Assembly: GCF_023155275.1 (NCBI RefSeq)
Contig: NZ_JALMUV010000003.1
Span: forward strand, 248,001-312,000
Direction: 5' to 3'
DNA from: Streptomyces rhizoryzae
GTDB lineage: Bacteria; Actinomycetota; Actinomycetes; Streptomycetales; Streptomycetaceae
Length of the DNA stretch: 64,000 nt
This document shows positions 8,104 through 15,861 of the stretch, piece after piece (positions within the stretch are counted from its first letter, which is position 1; every line of letters starts with the position of its first letter). A model generated the notes under the pieces. That model was not told the origin of the DNA. It did not search any database and saw only the letters and a list, made by a program, of their open reading frames with translations. Both the position numbers and the translations under genes were made by a program.

Positions 8104-8774
8104 GCGCGGTGCCTGGCGCCCGGGCGGCGGCGCAGCCGCACCACGAACCAGCGGACGACGGCCAGGACCGCCACCGCGACCACCGCCTTGGACACCATCC
8201 CCCCGTACTCCTCCACCAGCTGCCAGTTGTCGCCCAGCCAGTATCCCAGCAGGACGAACGCGGTGTTCCACACCAGGCTGCCGGTGGCGGTCAGCGCGGT
8301 GAAGGCCGCCGGCGGCATGCGCTGGATACCGGCCGGGACGGAGATCAGGCTGCGCACCACCGGAACCATGCGGGCCAGCAACACGGCGGCGCGGCCCCGC
8401 CGTTCGAACCACGCCTCGGCCCGGTCGATCTCGTGCGGGCGGACGAGCGGGATGCGGGCGGCGAGCGCACGGGTGCGGTCGCGGCCCAGGAGGGCGCCCG
8501 CGGCATACACGATCCAGGAGCCGACGACCGAGCCGACGGTGGTCCAGACGATGACGGCCACCAGGCTCAGGCGGCCCTGCCCGGCCGCGAATCCGGCGAC
8601 CGGGAGGACGACCTCACTGGGGATGAACGGCAGGACCGTGTCGACGAGGTTGGTCAGCCCGGCACCGGCGGCACCCAGGGCATCCATGACGTCGACGGTC
8701 CACCCGGCGATGCCGCCGGCGGGCTCGGCGGCGGCGGTGGTGAGAAGCGGCGCGGCGGCCGGCACAGTGATCAT
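8100..8774 (-). CDS. DedA-family integral membrane protein
   Basis: A 224-residue DedA/VTT-domain protein. Members are thought to be lipid scramblases or proton-dependent transporters needed for envelope homeostasis. The family signature appears as LPFIPSEVVLPVAGFAAGQGRLSL, then GSVVGSWIVYAAGALLGRDR, the re-entrant-loop helix RRGRAAVLLARMVPVVRSLISVPAGIQRMP and C-terminal GSLVWNTAFVLLGYWLGDNW. Start ATG 8774. Its TGA overlaps the start of a histidine-kinase remnant, so it once headed a DedA-kinase-regulator operon. The product looks intact although the two regulatory genes after it are broken. Confidence 0.88.
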   Translation of the reverse strand: MITVPAAAPLLTTAAAEPAGGIAGWTVDVMDALGAAGAGLTNLVDTVLPFIPSEVVLPVAGFAAGQGRLSLVAVIVWTTVGSVVGSWIVYAAGALLGRDRTRALAARIPLVRPHEIDRAEAWFERRGRAAVLLARMVPVVRSLISVPAGIQRMPPAAFTALTATGSLVWNTAFVLLGYWLGDNWQLVEEYGGMVSKAVVAVAVLAVVRWFVVRLRRRPGARHRA

Positions 8775-8914
8775 ACGCGGCACGCCAGGCGGGGAGGCGG
8801 GGGCGGGAGTATGCGGTTCGCCGCCCGGTTGCGGTGTGGTTTTCCGCAAGGGCGGTCCCGGCGTCGGTGTGCCGGGCCGGGCGCGGGGGAGCCCGGGGGA
8901 GGGCCGGGCGCGGG

Positions 8915-10105
8915 TCACGGCCCTTGGCGACGGCGGGCGCGGACCGTGGCGGGCCGCAGCCGCGCGCCGGTCAGCACCGCACAGGCCGCGGCCGACAGCA
9001 GTCCGCCGGCGAGGAAGGCGGCCCGTACACCGGCGAGCGGCAGGACCAGTCCGCCGAGCGCGGCGCCCGCCGCGATACCGGCGTTGTAGGCACCGGAGTT
9101 GGCCGCCAGCGCGAGGTCCGCGCGGCCCGGTGCGCACCGCAGCATCGCGTGCTGGGCGGCCATGAACACCGGCCCGAGCGCACCCCCCACCAGCACCAGG
9201 AACCCCACCGCGGCGACCGGGCGGTCACCGGCCCCGTACAGGCCGAGCAGGCCCACCGCCTGGGTGGCGACGGCCGTGGTCAGCGCGGCGTGCGGGAAGC
9301 GGTCCAGGAGCGCGCCGGTGAGGCCCACCCCCGCCAGGCACGCGACCCCGAACACCACGAACAGCGGCCCGACGGCTGCCCGGGAGAACCCGCCCACCTC
9401 CACCAGGAACGCCACCAGGTAGGTGTACGCCGCGAACGCCCCGGTGGCCGAGAGGACCCCGGCCGCCAGGACCGTCACGAACCGGCGGACGTCCGGGGCG
9501 GTTCCGTAGGCGGCGTGGCCTTCCTCCGGGCGCGAGGTCGGCAGCAGGGCGCCGATCGTCGCCAGGCAGACCAGCCCGAGCGCTGCCGGCAGGGCGACCG
9601 GCACCTGCCAGTCGCACCGGCGGCCCAGCCAGGTCCCGGCGGGTACCCCCAGCACGAGGGCGAGGGAACCGGCGACCGACAGCGCCCCGATCACCCGGCC
9701 GCGGACCTCGGGCCGGAACAGCCCCACCGCCACCGGCCCCACCACCGCCCAGAACAGTGCCTGGGCGAGCGCGGTCAGCAGCCGCGCGGCGAGCAGCGGC
9801 CCGTAGGACGTGGACAGGGCCGCGACCAGACTGGAGGCGACCAGCGCGGCCAGCAGCCCCGACAGGACGTGGCGCCGCGGCACGGCCCGCGTGGCGTGCG
9901 CCAACGGCAGCGACGCCACGGCGACCGCCACACCGTAGCCGGTGACCAGGAGCCCCACCGCGGACAGCGAGACGCCCAACCCCCTGGCGATGAGATCCAG
10001 CAGGCCGACCGGGAGGTTCTCCGCGGTGTTGAAGGTGAAGGCGGCCAGCATCAGCGCCGCGAGCACCGCCGCCCGGCGCCAGGCGGCCAACGGCGACCCC
10101 ACCAT
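8915..10105 (-). CDS. MFS transporter, DHA1 (arabinose-efflux/chloramphenicol-resistance) type
   Basis: A 396-residue, 12-helix drug:H+ antiporter-like permease. The first helices read AAVLAALMLAAFTFNTAENLPVGLLDLIARGLGVS; the A-motif region is VTGYGVAVAVASLPLAHATRAVPRRHVLSGLLAALV, and motif C-like LVLGVPAGTWLGRRCDWQ lies in helix 5. It presumably exports small molecules or sugars. Start ATG 10105 is 13 bases after the stop of the alpha/beta hydrolase, so the two form an operon: the substrate of the pump may be related to the hydrolase product. Confidence 0.87.
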   Translation of the reverse strand: MVGSPLAAWRRAAVLAALMLAAFTFNTAENLPVGLLDLIARGLGVSLSAVGLLVTGYGVAVAVASLPLAHATRAVPRRHVLSGLLAALVASSLVAALSTSYGPLLAARLLTALAQALFWAVVGPVAVGLFRPEVRGRVIGALSVAGSLALVLGVPAGTWLGRRCDWQVPVALPAALGLVCLATIGALLPTSRPEEGHAAYGTAPDVRRFVTVLAAGVLSATGAFAAYTYLVAFLVEVGGFSRAAVGPLFVVFGVACLAGVGLTGALLDRFPHAALTTAVATQAVGLLGLYGAGDRPVAAVGFLVLVGGALGPVFMAAQHAMLRCAPGRADLALAANSGAYNAGIAAGAALGGLVLPLAGVRAAFLAGGLLSAAACAVLTGARLRPATVRARRRQGP

Positions 10106-10118
10106 TCGGCCCCCGGGC

Positions 10119-11288
10119 TCAGCAGGCAGGTCCGCCGGGCGCGCCCGGGCGGGCCAGCAGCCGCCGGAGCCAGCGGGTTCGGGCCTCGCGGGCGTCCCGG
10201 CTGAGCGCTGCCCGGGGCGCGAGGGTGTCGAATCCGTGGAAGCCCCCCGGCCACACGTGCAGTTCGGCCTGGCCGCCGGCCTGCCAGAGCGCGTTGGCGT
10301 AGGCCACGGTCTCGTCCCGGAACGTCTCGGCCGACCCGACGTCGAGGTAGGCCGGGGGGAGGCGGGACAGATCGGTGGCGCGGGCGGGGGCCGCGTAGGG
10401 CGGCAGGTCCGGCGCACCGCGGCGCTCACCGAGCAGCGCCTGCCAGGCCGTGGCGTTGGAATCCCGGTCCCAGGTGTCCAGGCCGGCCATCTGGCGACCC
10501 GAGGAGGTGGCGTTGCGGTCGTCGAGCATCGGGCACACGAGCAGCTGCCCGATCGGCACGGGCCCGCCCCGGTCGCGGGTGAGCAGCGCGAGCGCGGCGG
10601 CGAGCCCGCCGCCGGCGCTCTTCCCGCCGATCAGGACGCGGTCCGGGTCCAGGCCCAGTCCGCTCGCCTGCTCGGCCAGCCAGACCAGCCCGGCGTAGCA
10701 GTCCTCCAGCGGAACGGGGTACCGCGCCCGCGGCGCCAGAGGGTAGTCGACCGAGACGACGGCCAGGCCCAGCGGGAGCGCCCACTCGCGCAGTACGCGC
10801 GGCAGCACCGACCAGGCATTGCCCATGACCATGCCGCCGCCGTGGAGGTAGTACAGCACCGGCAGCGGCCCGGCCGCGCCGGCGGGCCGGGCGCTCACGA
10901 GCGTCACCTCGCGCCCGCCCGGCGCCACCGCGACGCGCAACTCCGCCACCTCGAAGAGGCCGTCGGACCGCAGCTCCCCGAGTGTCGGCCGGGGCCGGGC
11001 GGTGCGGTCCCGCCGCTGCCGGTCCGCGAGGTTCGCCGGGGTGAGCGGCTCCCGCGCCGCGGGCCCCAACGCCGCCAGTACCGCGGCCAGTTCGGGGTCG
11101 AACGGGGGTGCCGCGGCGGCCGCCGGGGCCGGGGGAGGGTCCGCGGGCCGGACGCGCGGTCCGCCACCGGCCCCCTGACCGGTACCGCATGTGCCCCCGT
11201 CCGCGCGGGCCGGGAACGCCCGCGCCGGGCCCGGGCCCACGGCCGGCTCCGCGCCCGCGTCCCGGTCCGTTCCCCTCTCGGTGTCCAT
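10119..11288 (-). CDS. Hormone-sensitive-lipase-type alpha/beta hydrolase
   Basis: A 389-residue esterase. The oxyanion motif is LYYLHGGGMVMGN (HGGG at 149-152). The nucleophile elbow reads GGKSAGG (Ser224); family members normally have Asp where Lys223 stands. The catalytic acid probably lies in LDVGSAETFRDE and the His in HVWPGGFHGFDTL. It should cleave short-chain esters, carbamates or similar acyl groups. The first 60 residues are Gly/Ala/Pro-rich and unlike a domain, so translation may begin later; ATG 11288 is the only strong in-frame start. It is co-transcribed with the MFS transporter downstream. Confidence 0.82.
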   Translation of the reverse strand: MDTERGTDRDAGAEPAVGPGPARAFPARADGGTCGTGQGAGGGPRVRPADPPPAPAAAAAPPFDPELAAVLAALGPAAREPLTPANLADRQRRDRTARPRPTLGELRSDGLFEVAELRVAVAPGGREVTLVSARPAGAAGPLPVLYYLHGGGMVMGNAWSVLPRVLREWALPLGLAVVSVDYPLAPRARYPVPLEDCYAGLVWLAEQASGLGLDPDRVLIGGKSAGGGLAAALALLTRDRGGPVPIGQLLVCPMLDDRNATSSGRQMAGLDTWDRDSNATAWQALLGERRGAPDLPPYAAPARATDLSRLPPAYLDVGSAETFRDETVAYANALWQAGGQAELHVWPGGFHGFDTLAPRAALSRDAREARTRWLRRLLARPGAPGGPAC

Positions 11289-11789
11289 GAGGCGTAGTCA
11301 ACCATCTGCCGGGCCGCGGACCGCAGTTGTCCGGCGAAGATCACAGGCCGGCCGTTCCCCGGCTGCCCGGGCGCCGGGCGGGGGCACGCCCGCAGGCAGG
11401 GCAGCCCGTCCCGCAGCAGCACGCTGTCCTGGCCGGCACTACGCGGCAAAAGCGATCGGCTCGCACGGGAACTCCACAGCCACCAGGGCCGGTCCGCCCG
11501 GCGGGCCGAACAGGCACAGTCTGCCATCCGGCACCGCCACCCGGTCGGCCGGTCCGCTGCCGGCCACCGGGTCCGCGCCGCCCCGGCCGTCGTCGCGCAC
11601 CCGCCGCCGCAACGCCGCCACCCTCGCCGGCACCCGCGAGGAGCCGGGTGGCCGGGAACAGCCGGGGCGGGAGGCGGTCCGGCACGATGAGCTGACAAGG
11701 CAACGATGGCATCGGACGAGGGCATCGGCGGGGGAGAGCGTCATCCTGCTCCCGGCCGTACCCCGGCCGCCTGGGGAAGCAAGGATGGC
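11289..11789. other. Divergent intergenic region, doubtful minus-strand ORF
   Basis: This 500-base gap separates the hydrolase (-) from the ABC genes (+). A minus-strand frame, 11744-11439, could encode 101 residues ending DGRLCLFGPPGGPALVAVEFPCEPIAFAA. The C-terminal 60 codons have good codon bias, but the first 40 do not, and a different frame looks better there. It may be the remains of a small gene. I see no family and no confident promoter. Confidence 0.3.
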
Positions 11790-12533
11790 ATGTCACTGCA
11801 ATTCACCCAATGCACCTACCGATACGGACGGCAGGCGCCCGTTCTCGACCGGCTGGACCTCACCGTCGACCACCGGGCCACCGTGCTGCTCGGACCGAAC
11901 GGCGCCGGAAAATCCACCCTCCTGGGTATCGCCGCCTCATGGATCCTCCCGGCTCAGGGATCGGTCACCTGGCGCGGTATCGACCCCGCCCGGGCGAAGA
12001 CCCGGGCGGCGTACCGGAAGGCGGTGGGATGGCTCCCGCAACACGCCAAGCCGATGCCCGGCCTCACCGTGCGCGAAAACGTCGCCTACACAGGCTGGTT
12101 GAAGGGAATGAACCGCACCGATGCCTGGGCCGCGGCCAAGGACGCCCTCGCGCGCGTCGAGCTGGGCGGCCTCGCCGAGCGCAAGAGCCACCAGCTCTCC
12201 GGCGGGCAGCTGCGGCGGATGGGAATCGCCGGAACGCTCGTCCACCGCAGCGAGATCGTCCTGCTCGACGAACCCACCGCAGGACTCGACCCCTCGCAGC
12301 GCCACGTCTTCCGCGACCTGGCCGCCCAACTGGTGACCGACGTCCGGCTCGTCATCTCCACCCACCAGACCGAAGACCTCGACACGGCCTACGACCACGT
12401 GGTCCTCCTCGACCAGGGACGGGTCCGCTTCCACGGGGCCACCGAGGACTTCCTGCGCCTGGCCGGCCCGGACGCGCCCGCAGGCCGGCGTGCGGAAGCC
12501 GCCTATACCCGACTCATCGGCAAGGAGGCATGA
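11790..12533 (+). CDS. ABC transporter ATP-binding protein
   Basis: A 247-residue ATPase subunit: Walker A LGPNGAGKSTLL (about residues 32-43), Q-loop WLPQH, signature LSGGQLRRMGIAG, Walker B IVLLDEPTAGLD and switch His ISTHQTED. Start ATG 11790 follows AAGGA at 11781-11785. The subtype is the one found with antibiotic or peptide exporters that have dedicated permeases. The next two genes encode membrane proteins and are tightly packed (4-base gap, then a 4-base overlap), so the three probably form one transporter or membrane-sensing complex. No regulator is adjacent. Confidence 0.9.
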   Translation: MSLQFTQCTYRYGRQAPVLDRLDLTVDHRATVLLGPNGAGKSTLLGIAASWILPAQGSVTWRGIDPARAKTRAAYRKAVGWLPQHAKPMPGLTVRENVAYTGWLKGMNRTDAWAAAKDALARVELGGLAERKSHQLSGGQLRRMGIAGTLVHRSEIVLLDEPTAGLDPSQRHVFRDLAAQLVTDVRLVISTHQTEDLDTAYDHVVLLDQGRVRFHGATEDFLRLAGPDAPAGRRAEAAYTRLIGKEA

Positions 12534-12537
12534 GCCG

Positions 12538-13815
12538 ATGCCGTGGCGCACCGTGCTGCGTACGTCCGCCGCGACCTGGCTCGCCCCCTTCCTGGTCGCC
12601 TTCGTCGTCCTGCTGCTCTCCGACGAGATCACCGCCCAGACCGTGCCGGGCTACTGGCCCAGCGCCATGGGATCAGCCAGTTCCGCCCTGCACTTCACCG
12701 CTCCCGCCTGCGCCACCGCCGGTGCCTGGGAAGGCGCCCGCTGCACCCGCGGTGGGGTGGCGCACCGGGCCCCCGCCCGCTCCGGCCTCGGCGTCGCGCT
12801 CCCCCTCCTGGTGCCGGTCCTCGCCCTGGGCGCGCTCGGCATGGCGGTTGCGTTGGCCGTGGCCCTCTCCGCAGGTCTCCCCGGTGCCGGGACGCCTCCG
12901 CTGGGCATGGTCCCGGTCTGGCTGGGCGTGCTGGCGGCCCACTCCCTGGCCGGGTTCCTGCTCGGCCGGCGGCTGCCGCGGGTGCTCAGCGCTCCGCTGG
13001 CCCTGGTCATCAGCTTCGTGGTGGCCGCGTACCCGGCGGCGATGGAGCCGTTGTGGATGCGCCACATGGTGGACGGCGGGATGAGCTCCTGCTGCTCGCT
13101 GAGCCAGACACCGGGCTGGCGCGCGGCCGCCAGCGCCTTCGTCCTGACACTCGGAGTGATCACGGCCGCCGCGGTGGCCCTGACCGCCCTGACCCGCCGC
13201 GTCCGCACCTGCCTGGTCTGCACGGCGGTGGCAGCCGGCCTGGCCGGCAGCGGCGGGCTCGCCTACGGACTGCCTGCCGACCCGGTCACCGCCCGGCCCA
13301 CCGACGCGTTGGTGTGCGCGGGCGAGGCGCCGAGGGTGTGCCTGTGGCCGGAGGCCGAACGGCCCGCGATGGTCCGGGAGCACGCCGCCGACGCACAGCA
13401 CCGCCTCCACCAGGCCGGCCTCCCCGTCCCGGCCGAACTGACCATGGCCGAGCGCCCCGGCCGCGGATCCGCGGTCCTCGGCTCCGGCAAGCACCTCACC
13501 CCCTACGGGGTGCGCGCCGCGGTCGGCGCCGCGCTGCTGCCGACCGGACCGCCGGCCTGCGCCGACAACCGGCAGCCCCCCGCCACGGCCCCCTACGCAG
13601 CGATGGCGGTCTGGCTCGCCCTGACCGCGGGCGCCGACCCCCAGGAGGCCGAGAGCCACTACGGGCCCGAGGCGGCCGCGGTCGCCGACCGGGTCCGGCG
13701 GGCCGCGCGCAGCGACCAGCTGGCCTGGTTCACCCAGAACCGGCGAGCCTTGACCGACTGCACCACCCGTCCCGCGCCGCCCCCCGCGCCCCGCGGACAG
13801 GAGGCCGCACGGTGA
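12538..13815 (+). CDS. Membrane protein of the ABC operon with large Cys-containing external domain
   Basis: A 425-residue protein. About six hydrophobic segments fill residues 8-260 (TWLAPFLVAFVVLLLS; LGVALPLLVPVLALGALGMAVALAVAL; VLAAHSLAGFLL; ASAFVLTLGVITAAAVALTAL; CLVCTAVAAGLAGSGGLAYGL). A soluble C-terminal part of about 165 residues begins with a CAGEAPRVCLWPEAERP motif and carries further Cys residues (PPACADN; LTDCTTRP) that could form disulfides outside the cell. A C-x-W-P-E module of this kind follows permease domains in some actinomycete ABC systems (possibly DUF7224; from memory). It probably acts as the permease. Start ATG 12538, four bases after the ATPase stop. Confidence 0.75.
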   Translation: MPWRTVLRTSAATWLAPFLVAFVVLLLSDEITAQTVPGYWPSAMGSASSALHFTAPACATAGAWEGARCTRGGVAHRAPARSGLGVALPLLVPVLALGALGMAVALAVALSAGLPGAGTPPLGMVPVWLGVLAAHSLAGFLLGRRLPRVLSAPLALVISFVVAAYPAAMEPLWMRHMVDGGMSSCCSLSQTPGWRAAASAFVLTLGVITAAAVALTALTRRVRTCLVCTAVAAGLAGSGGLAYGLPADPVTARPTDALVCAGEAPRVCLWPEAERPAMVREHAADAQHRLHQAGLPVPAELTMAERPGRGSAVLGSGKHLTPYGVRAAVGAALLPTGPPACADNRQPPATAPYAAMAVWLALTAGADPQEAESHYGPEAAAVADRVRRAARSDQLAWFTQNRRALTDCTTRPAPPPAPRGQEAAR

Positions 13816-14420
13816 TCTGGTGGCTCAAGGCCAGAAACGTTCCCACGGTGGCCGTGGTGACCCTCGCGGTGTACGGCATGGCCCTGGTGGCAGGGCAGGA
13901 AACCCTCCCGGTCCCGGCGCTCGTCGGCGGGTCCGGCGGGCTCCTGATCACCCACCTCCTCGCAGTCCTCCCCGTCGCACTGCTCCTCCACGGCATCGAC
14001 CGCGGCGATGCCTTCGCCGAGGGCGTCGCCCTGCGCCATGCCGGACGCCGCACCGCGGCACTGTGCCTGGGGTTCGCCGCCCTTGCCGCCGTGCCGGCGG
14101 CCGCCCTCCACCTCTTCGGGGAGCGGCCCGAGGCGGTGGTGCTGGCCCGCAACTGCGTGGGGTCCCTCGGCTGCGCCCTCCTCGTCCGCACACTGCTCGG
14201 CCCCGGCATCGCCATGATCTGCGTCGCCGGCCTCCCGCTGGTCTGCGCCGCCGCGGGCCGCCGGCCGGGCGGTTCCGCCCAGCCCTGGGCCTGGCCGATC
14301 CACCGGGCCGCCTCCCTCCTCGGCCTCTCCGAAGCCGCCTTCCTGTTCGCCGCCGGCTGCGTACTGGCCCTGTGCCGCAGCCGCCCGCTCCGCAACCCCC
14401 TGGCCCGCGACCCCGAGTGA
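13812..14420 (+). CDS. Third ABC-operon gene: polytopic membrane protein
   Basis: A 202-residue, roughly six-helix protein starting VIWWLKARNVPTVAVVTLAVYGMALVAGQ. GTG 13812 overlaps the previous TGA (GTGA). The ends contain basic loops, and the helices are Ala/Leu/Val/Gly-rich with no catalytic motif. It is probably the second permease half or an accessory subunit of the transporter encoded by the two genes before it. Its TGA (14418-14420) coincides with the truncation point of the convergent DinB-like gene, which suggests that a rearrangement placed this operon here. Confidence 0.72.
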   Translation: MIWWLKARNVPTVAVVTLAVYGMALVAGQETLPVPALVGGSGGLLITHLLAVLPVALLLHGIDRGDAFAEGVALRHAGRRTAALCLGFAALAAVPAAALHLFGERPEAVVLARNCVGSLGCALLVRTLLGPGIAMICVAGLPLVCAAAGRRPGGSAQPWAWPIHRAASLLGLSEAAFLFAAGCVLALCRSRPLRNPLARDPE

Positions 14421-14697
14421 ACTCCGGGGAGGCGCCCGGCGCGGCGAACGCGGTGGCGCACTCCCGTACGGAGCGGACGTACGCGCCGACCGGGTCGGTA
14501 CCCAGGGCGTCGCGGTCCCGCAGGGCGACGTAGCTCAGGTTGCCGCGGGTCATGTGGTTGACCAGGTCCCGCACGTTCCACTCCGTGCAGGGCGTGGGCC
14601 GGGTCCACTGCTCGGGCCGTACCGCCCGCAGCCGGCGCTCGAACGCGGCCCCGGCGCGTACGTAATGGTCCAGGAGCACTTCGGGAGAGTCGGCCAT
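14421..14697 (-). pseudogene. 3'-truncated maleylpyruvate-isomerase/DinB-like gene
   Basis: ATG 14697 starts MADSPEVLLDHYVRAGAAFERRLRAVRPEQWTRPTPCTEWNVRDLVNHMTRGN..., the N-terminal half of a mycothiol-dependent maleylpyruvate-isomerase-type (TIGR03086-like) four-helix protein with the metal His in VNHM. After ...ECATAFAAPGASPEFT the family sequence stops at 14421, and the frame runs on antisense through the ABC membrane gene (to 13948), which cannot be meaningful. About 100 C-terminal residues are lacking. It was probably cut when the ABC operon, or sequence between them, was rearranged. Confidence 0.65.
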
Positions 14698-14906
14698 GCC
14701 GCCAGGCTGGCCCGCTGCGGGTGGCGTATCCAGCGGCTGTCGGACGTCGCGTTCGCCGGCGGGCGGCCCACGGCGGCGCGGGCCGCCCGGCTGCACGGCC
14801 GCATCGCGGTGGGGGAGGGGAGCGGCCGGGGAGCCCCCTGGGGTGTCGGTGAGCGGCCGGACTTAGGGTGGGCGACAGGCGAACGGACGCGGGGAGGTGC
14901 GGGCGG

Positions 14907-15587
14907 ATGCTGCCTGCGTACGAGATGGACGTCGGAACGGAGCCGCTGGCGGGGCCCGCGCGGAACTCGGTGGGCGGCTGGCCCTTCCTCGACGAGGGGC
15001 AGCCCTGGCCGGAGTGCTTCTGCGGTGAGCGCCTGGCGCTGTTCTTCCAACTCGACCTGCCGCCGGACCTGGGCCCGTTCGGCGGCGCCCACCTGCTGGT
15101 CTTCCACTGCCGTGCGCACAACGACGCCACCGACGCGCAGATGACGGCCGACGGCCGCCTGGTGCCCCGGTACTGGGACGCGCCGCAGCCGCCCTACCCG
15201 GCCCCGTTCTGGCGCGTGCTGCTCCAGCGCCGCGCGACCCTGCCGACGGCGGAGCCCGAACCCTCGGTGCGCGCCCTGCCGCTGACCTTGAGGCCCTTCG
15301 CGGACACCCCCGGCGAGAACGGGCTGGGGGCCCAGCGGTTCAAGGTGGGCGGTGCGCCGTCCTGGGCGCAGGAGCCCGAGTACTACCAGTGCGCGTGCGG
15401 TACGGACCTGGTGTACCTCTGCCAGGTGCCGGAAGGCATGGAATTCGCCGTCCACCCCGGCCAGCCGGAGCAGCCGTACAGCATCGGCGCGGACACCTAC
15501 GGGCTGTTCCTCAGCAACGAGGTGTACCTGCTGGCGTGCCCCGCGCACTGCGACCCGGCCGCGGTGTGGCCGGTCAACCAGAACTGA
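14907..15587 (+). CDS. DUF1963 (YwqG-like) family protein
   Basis: A 226-residue soluble protein; ATG 14907 is chosen because GGGGAGG lies at 14891-14897. Features of DUF1963 are FLDEGQPWPECFCGERLALFFQLDLPPDLGPFGGAHLLVFHCRAHND near the N-terminus (imported protein binding-like fold, F-x-Q-x-D motif) and YYQCACGTDLVYLCQVPEGMEF in the second half. A CxC/C motif (CFC, CAC) may bind metal. The family is common in polymorphic-toxin immunity and in uncharacterised actinomycete loci; the role is unknown. It precedes the esterase attenuator region by about 90 bases and is not obviously co-transcribed with it. Confidence 0.75.
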   Translation: MLPAYEMDVGTEPLAGPARNSVGGWPFLDEGQPWPECFCGERLALFFQLDLPPDLGPFGGAHLLVFHCRAHNDATDAQMTADGRLVPRYWDAPQPPYPAPFWRVLLQRRATLPTAEPEPSVRALPLTLRPFADTPGENGLGAQRFKVGGAPSWAQEPEYYQCACGTDLVYLCQVPEGMEFAVHPGQPEQPYSIGADTYGLFLSNEVYLLACPAHCDPAAVWPVNQN

Positions 15588-15647
15588 CCGGGCGGGCGAT
15601 CCGGCCCCGGGAGCGCGGCGCGGGACCGCTCCCCGGGCCGTTGCCGG

Positions 15648-15685
15648 AAAACCCCGATGCGTGCCGGAGCCGCTCTTGCTAGTGT
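15648..15685 (+). promoter_or_regulatory. Promoter of a leaderless leader-peptide transcript
   Basis: A TAGTGT -10 hexamer at 15680-15685 is seven bases upstream of the leader ATG (15693), so the transcript should start at or very near that ATG. A weak -35-like GATGCG lies at 15656-15661 (18-bp spacer), with AAAA at 15648-15651 just before it. A short AT tract beside a poor -35 is what WhiB7/WblC-dependent promoters look like; that last point is inference. Confidence 0.45.
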
Positions 15686-15692
15686 CACCGGC

Positions 15693-15746
15693 ATGTTCTT
15701 CTGCACTGGCCAGAGCTGGTTCCGCAAGCCCCGCAACGCCGCCTAG
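15693..15746 (+). CDS. Putative 17-residue regulatory leader peptide upstream of the Ere-type esterase
   Basis: ATG 15693 to TAG 15744-15746 encodes MFFCTGQSWFRKPRNAA. It has no Shine-Dalgarno but sits seven bases after a -10 hexamer, so it is probably translated from a leaderless mRNA. The R-K-P-R stretch contains a Lys-x-Arg (+x+) motif, the signature at which macrolide-bound ribosomes are known to stall. The stop codon lies in the loop of a small hairpin (GCCGC-CTA-GCGGC, 15738-15750). The next gene is a macrolide-esterase homologue whose ribosome-binding site can be masked (15822-15855). Together these suggest a drug-induced translational attenuator; no experiment is known to me. Confidence 0.55.
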   Translation: MFFCTGQSWFRKPRNAA

Positions 15747-15779
15747 CGGCAGGCTGCGACCAGCATTCCGACAGCTTCG

Positions 15780-15855
15780 CCGCACTCCGGTTCCCGCCGG
15801 TGCGGTACTCAACGCTGCCCGGCTCCGACGATGATGACGCCACACACCTCGGAGC
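15780..15855 (+). promoter_or_regulatory. Attenuator hairpins masking the esterase Shine-Dalgarno
   Basis: Two structures lie between the leader stop and the esterase start. First, a GC hairpin at 15780-15805 (CCGCA/TGCGG outer, CCGG/CCGG inner). Second, GCTCCGA (15822-15828) is exactly complementary to TCGGAGC (15849-15855), which contains the esterase Shine-Dalgarno GGAG (15851-15854, seven bases before ATG 15862). CTCCG at 15785-15789, inside the first hairpin, is a second possible anti-SD. There is no U-run, so control would be translational rather than by termination. Confidence 0.55.
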
Positions 15856-15861
15856 ACCTTC

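Noticed and set aside
12543..13800. Plus-strand frame overlapping the first ABC membrane gene
   Set aside because: Arg/Pro-rich shadow; real coding in this frame begins only at GTG 13812.
14868..14906. Earlier start for the DUF1963 gene
   Set aside because: GGGGAGG fits ATG 14907; the upstream codons are Arg/Gly-rich and unlike the family.
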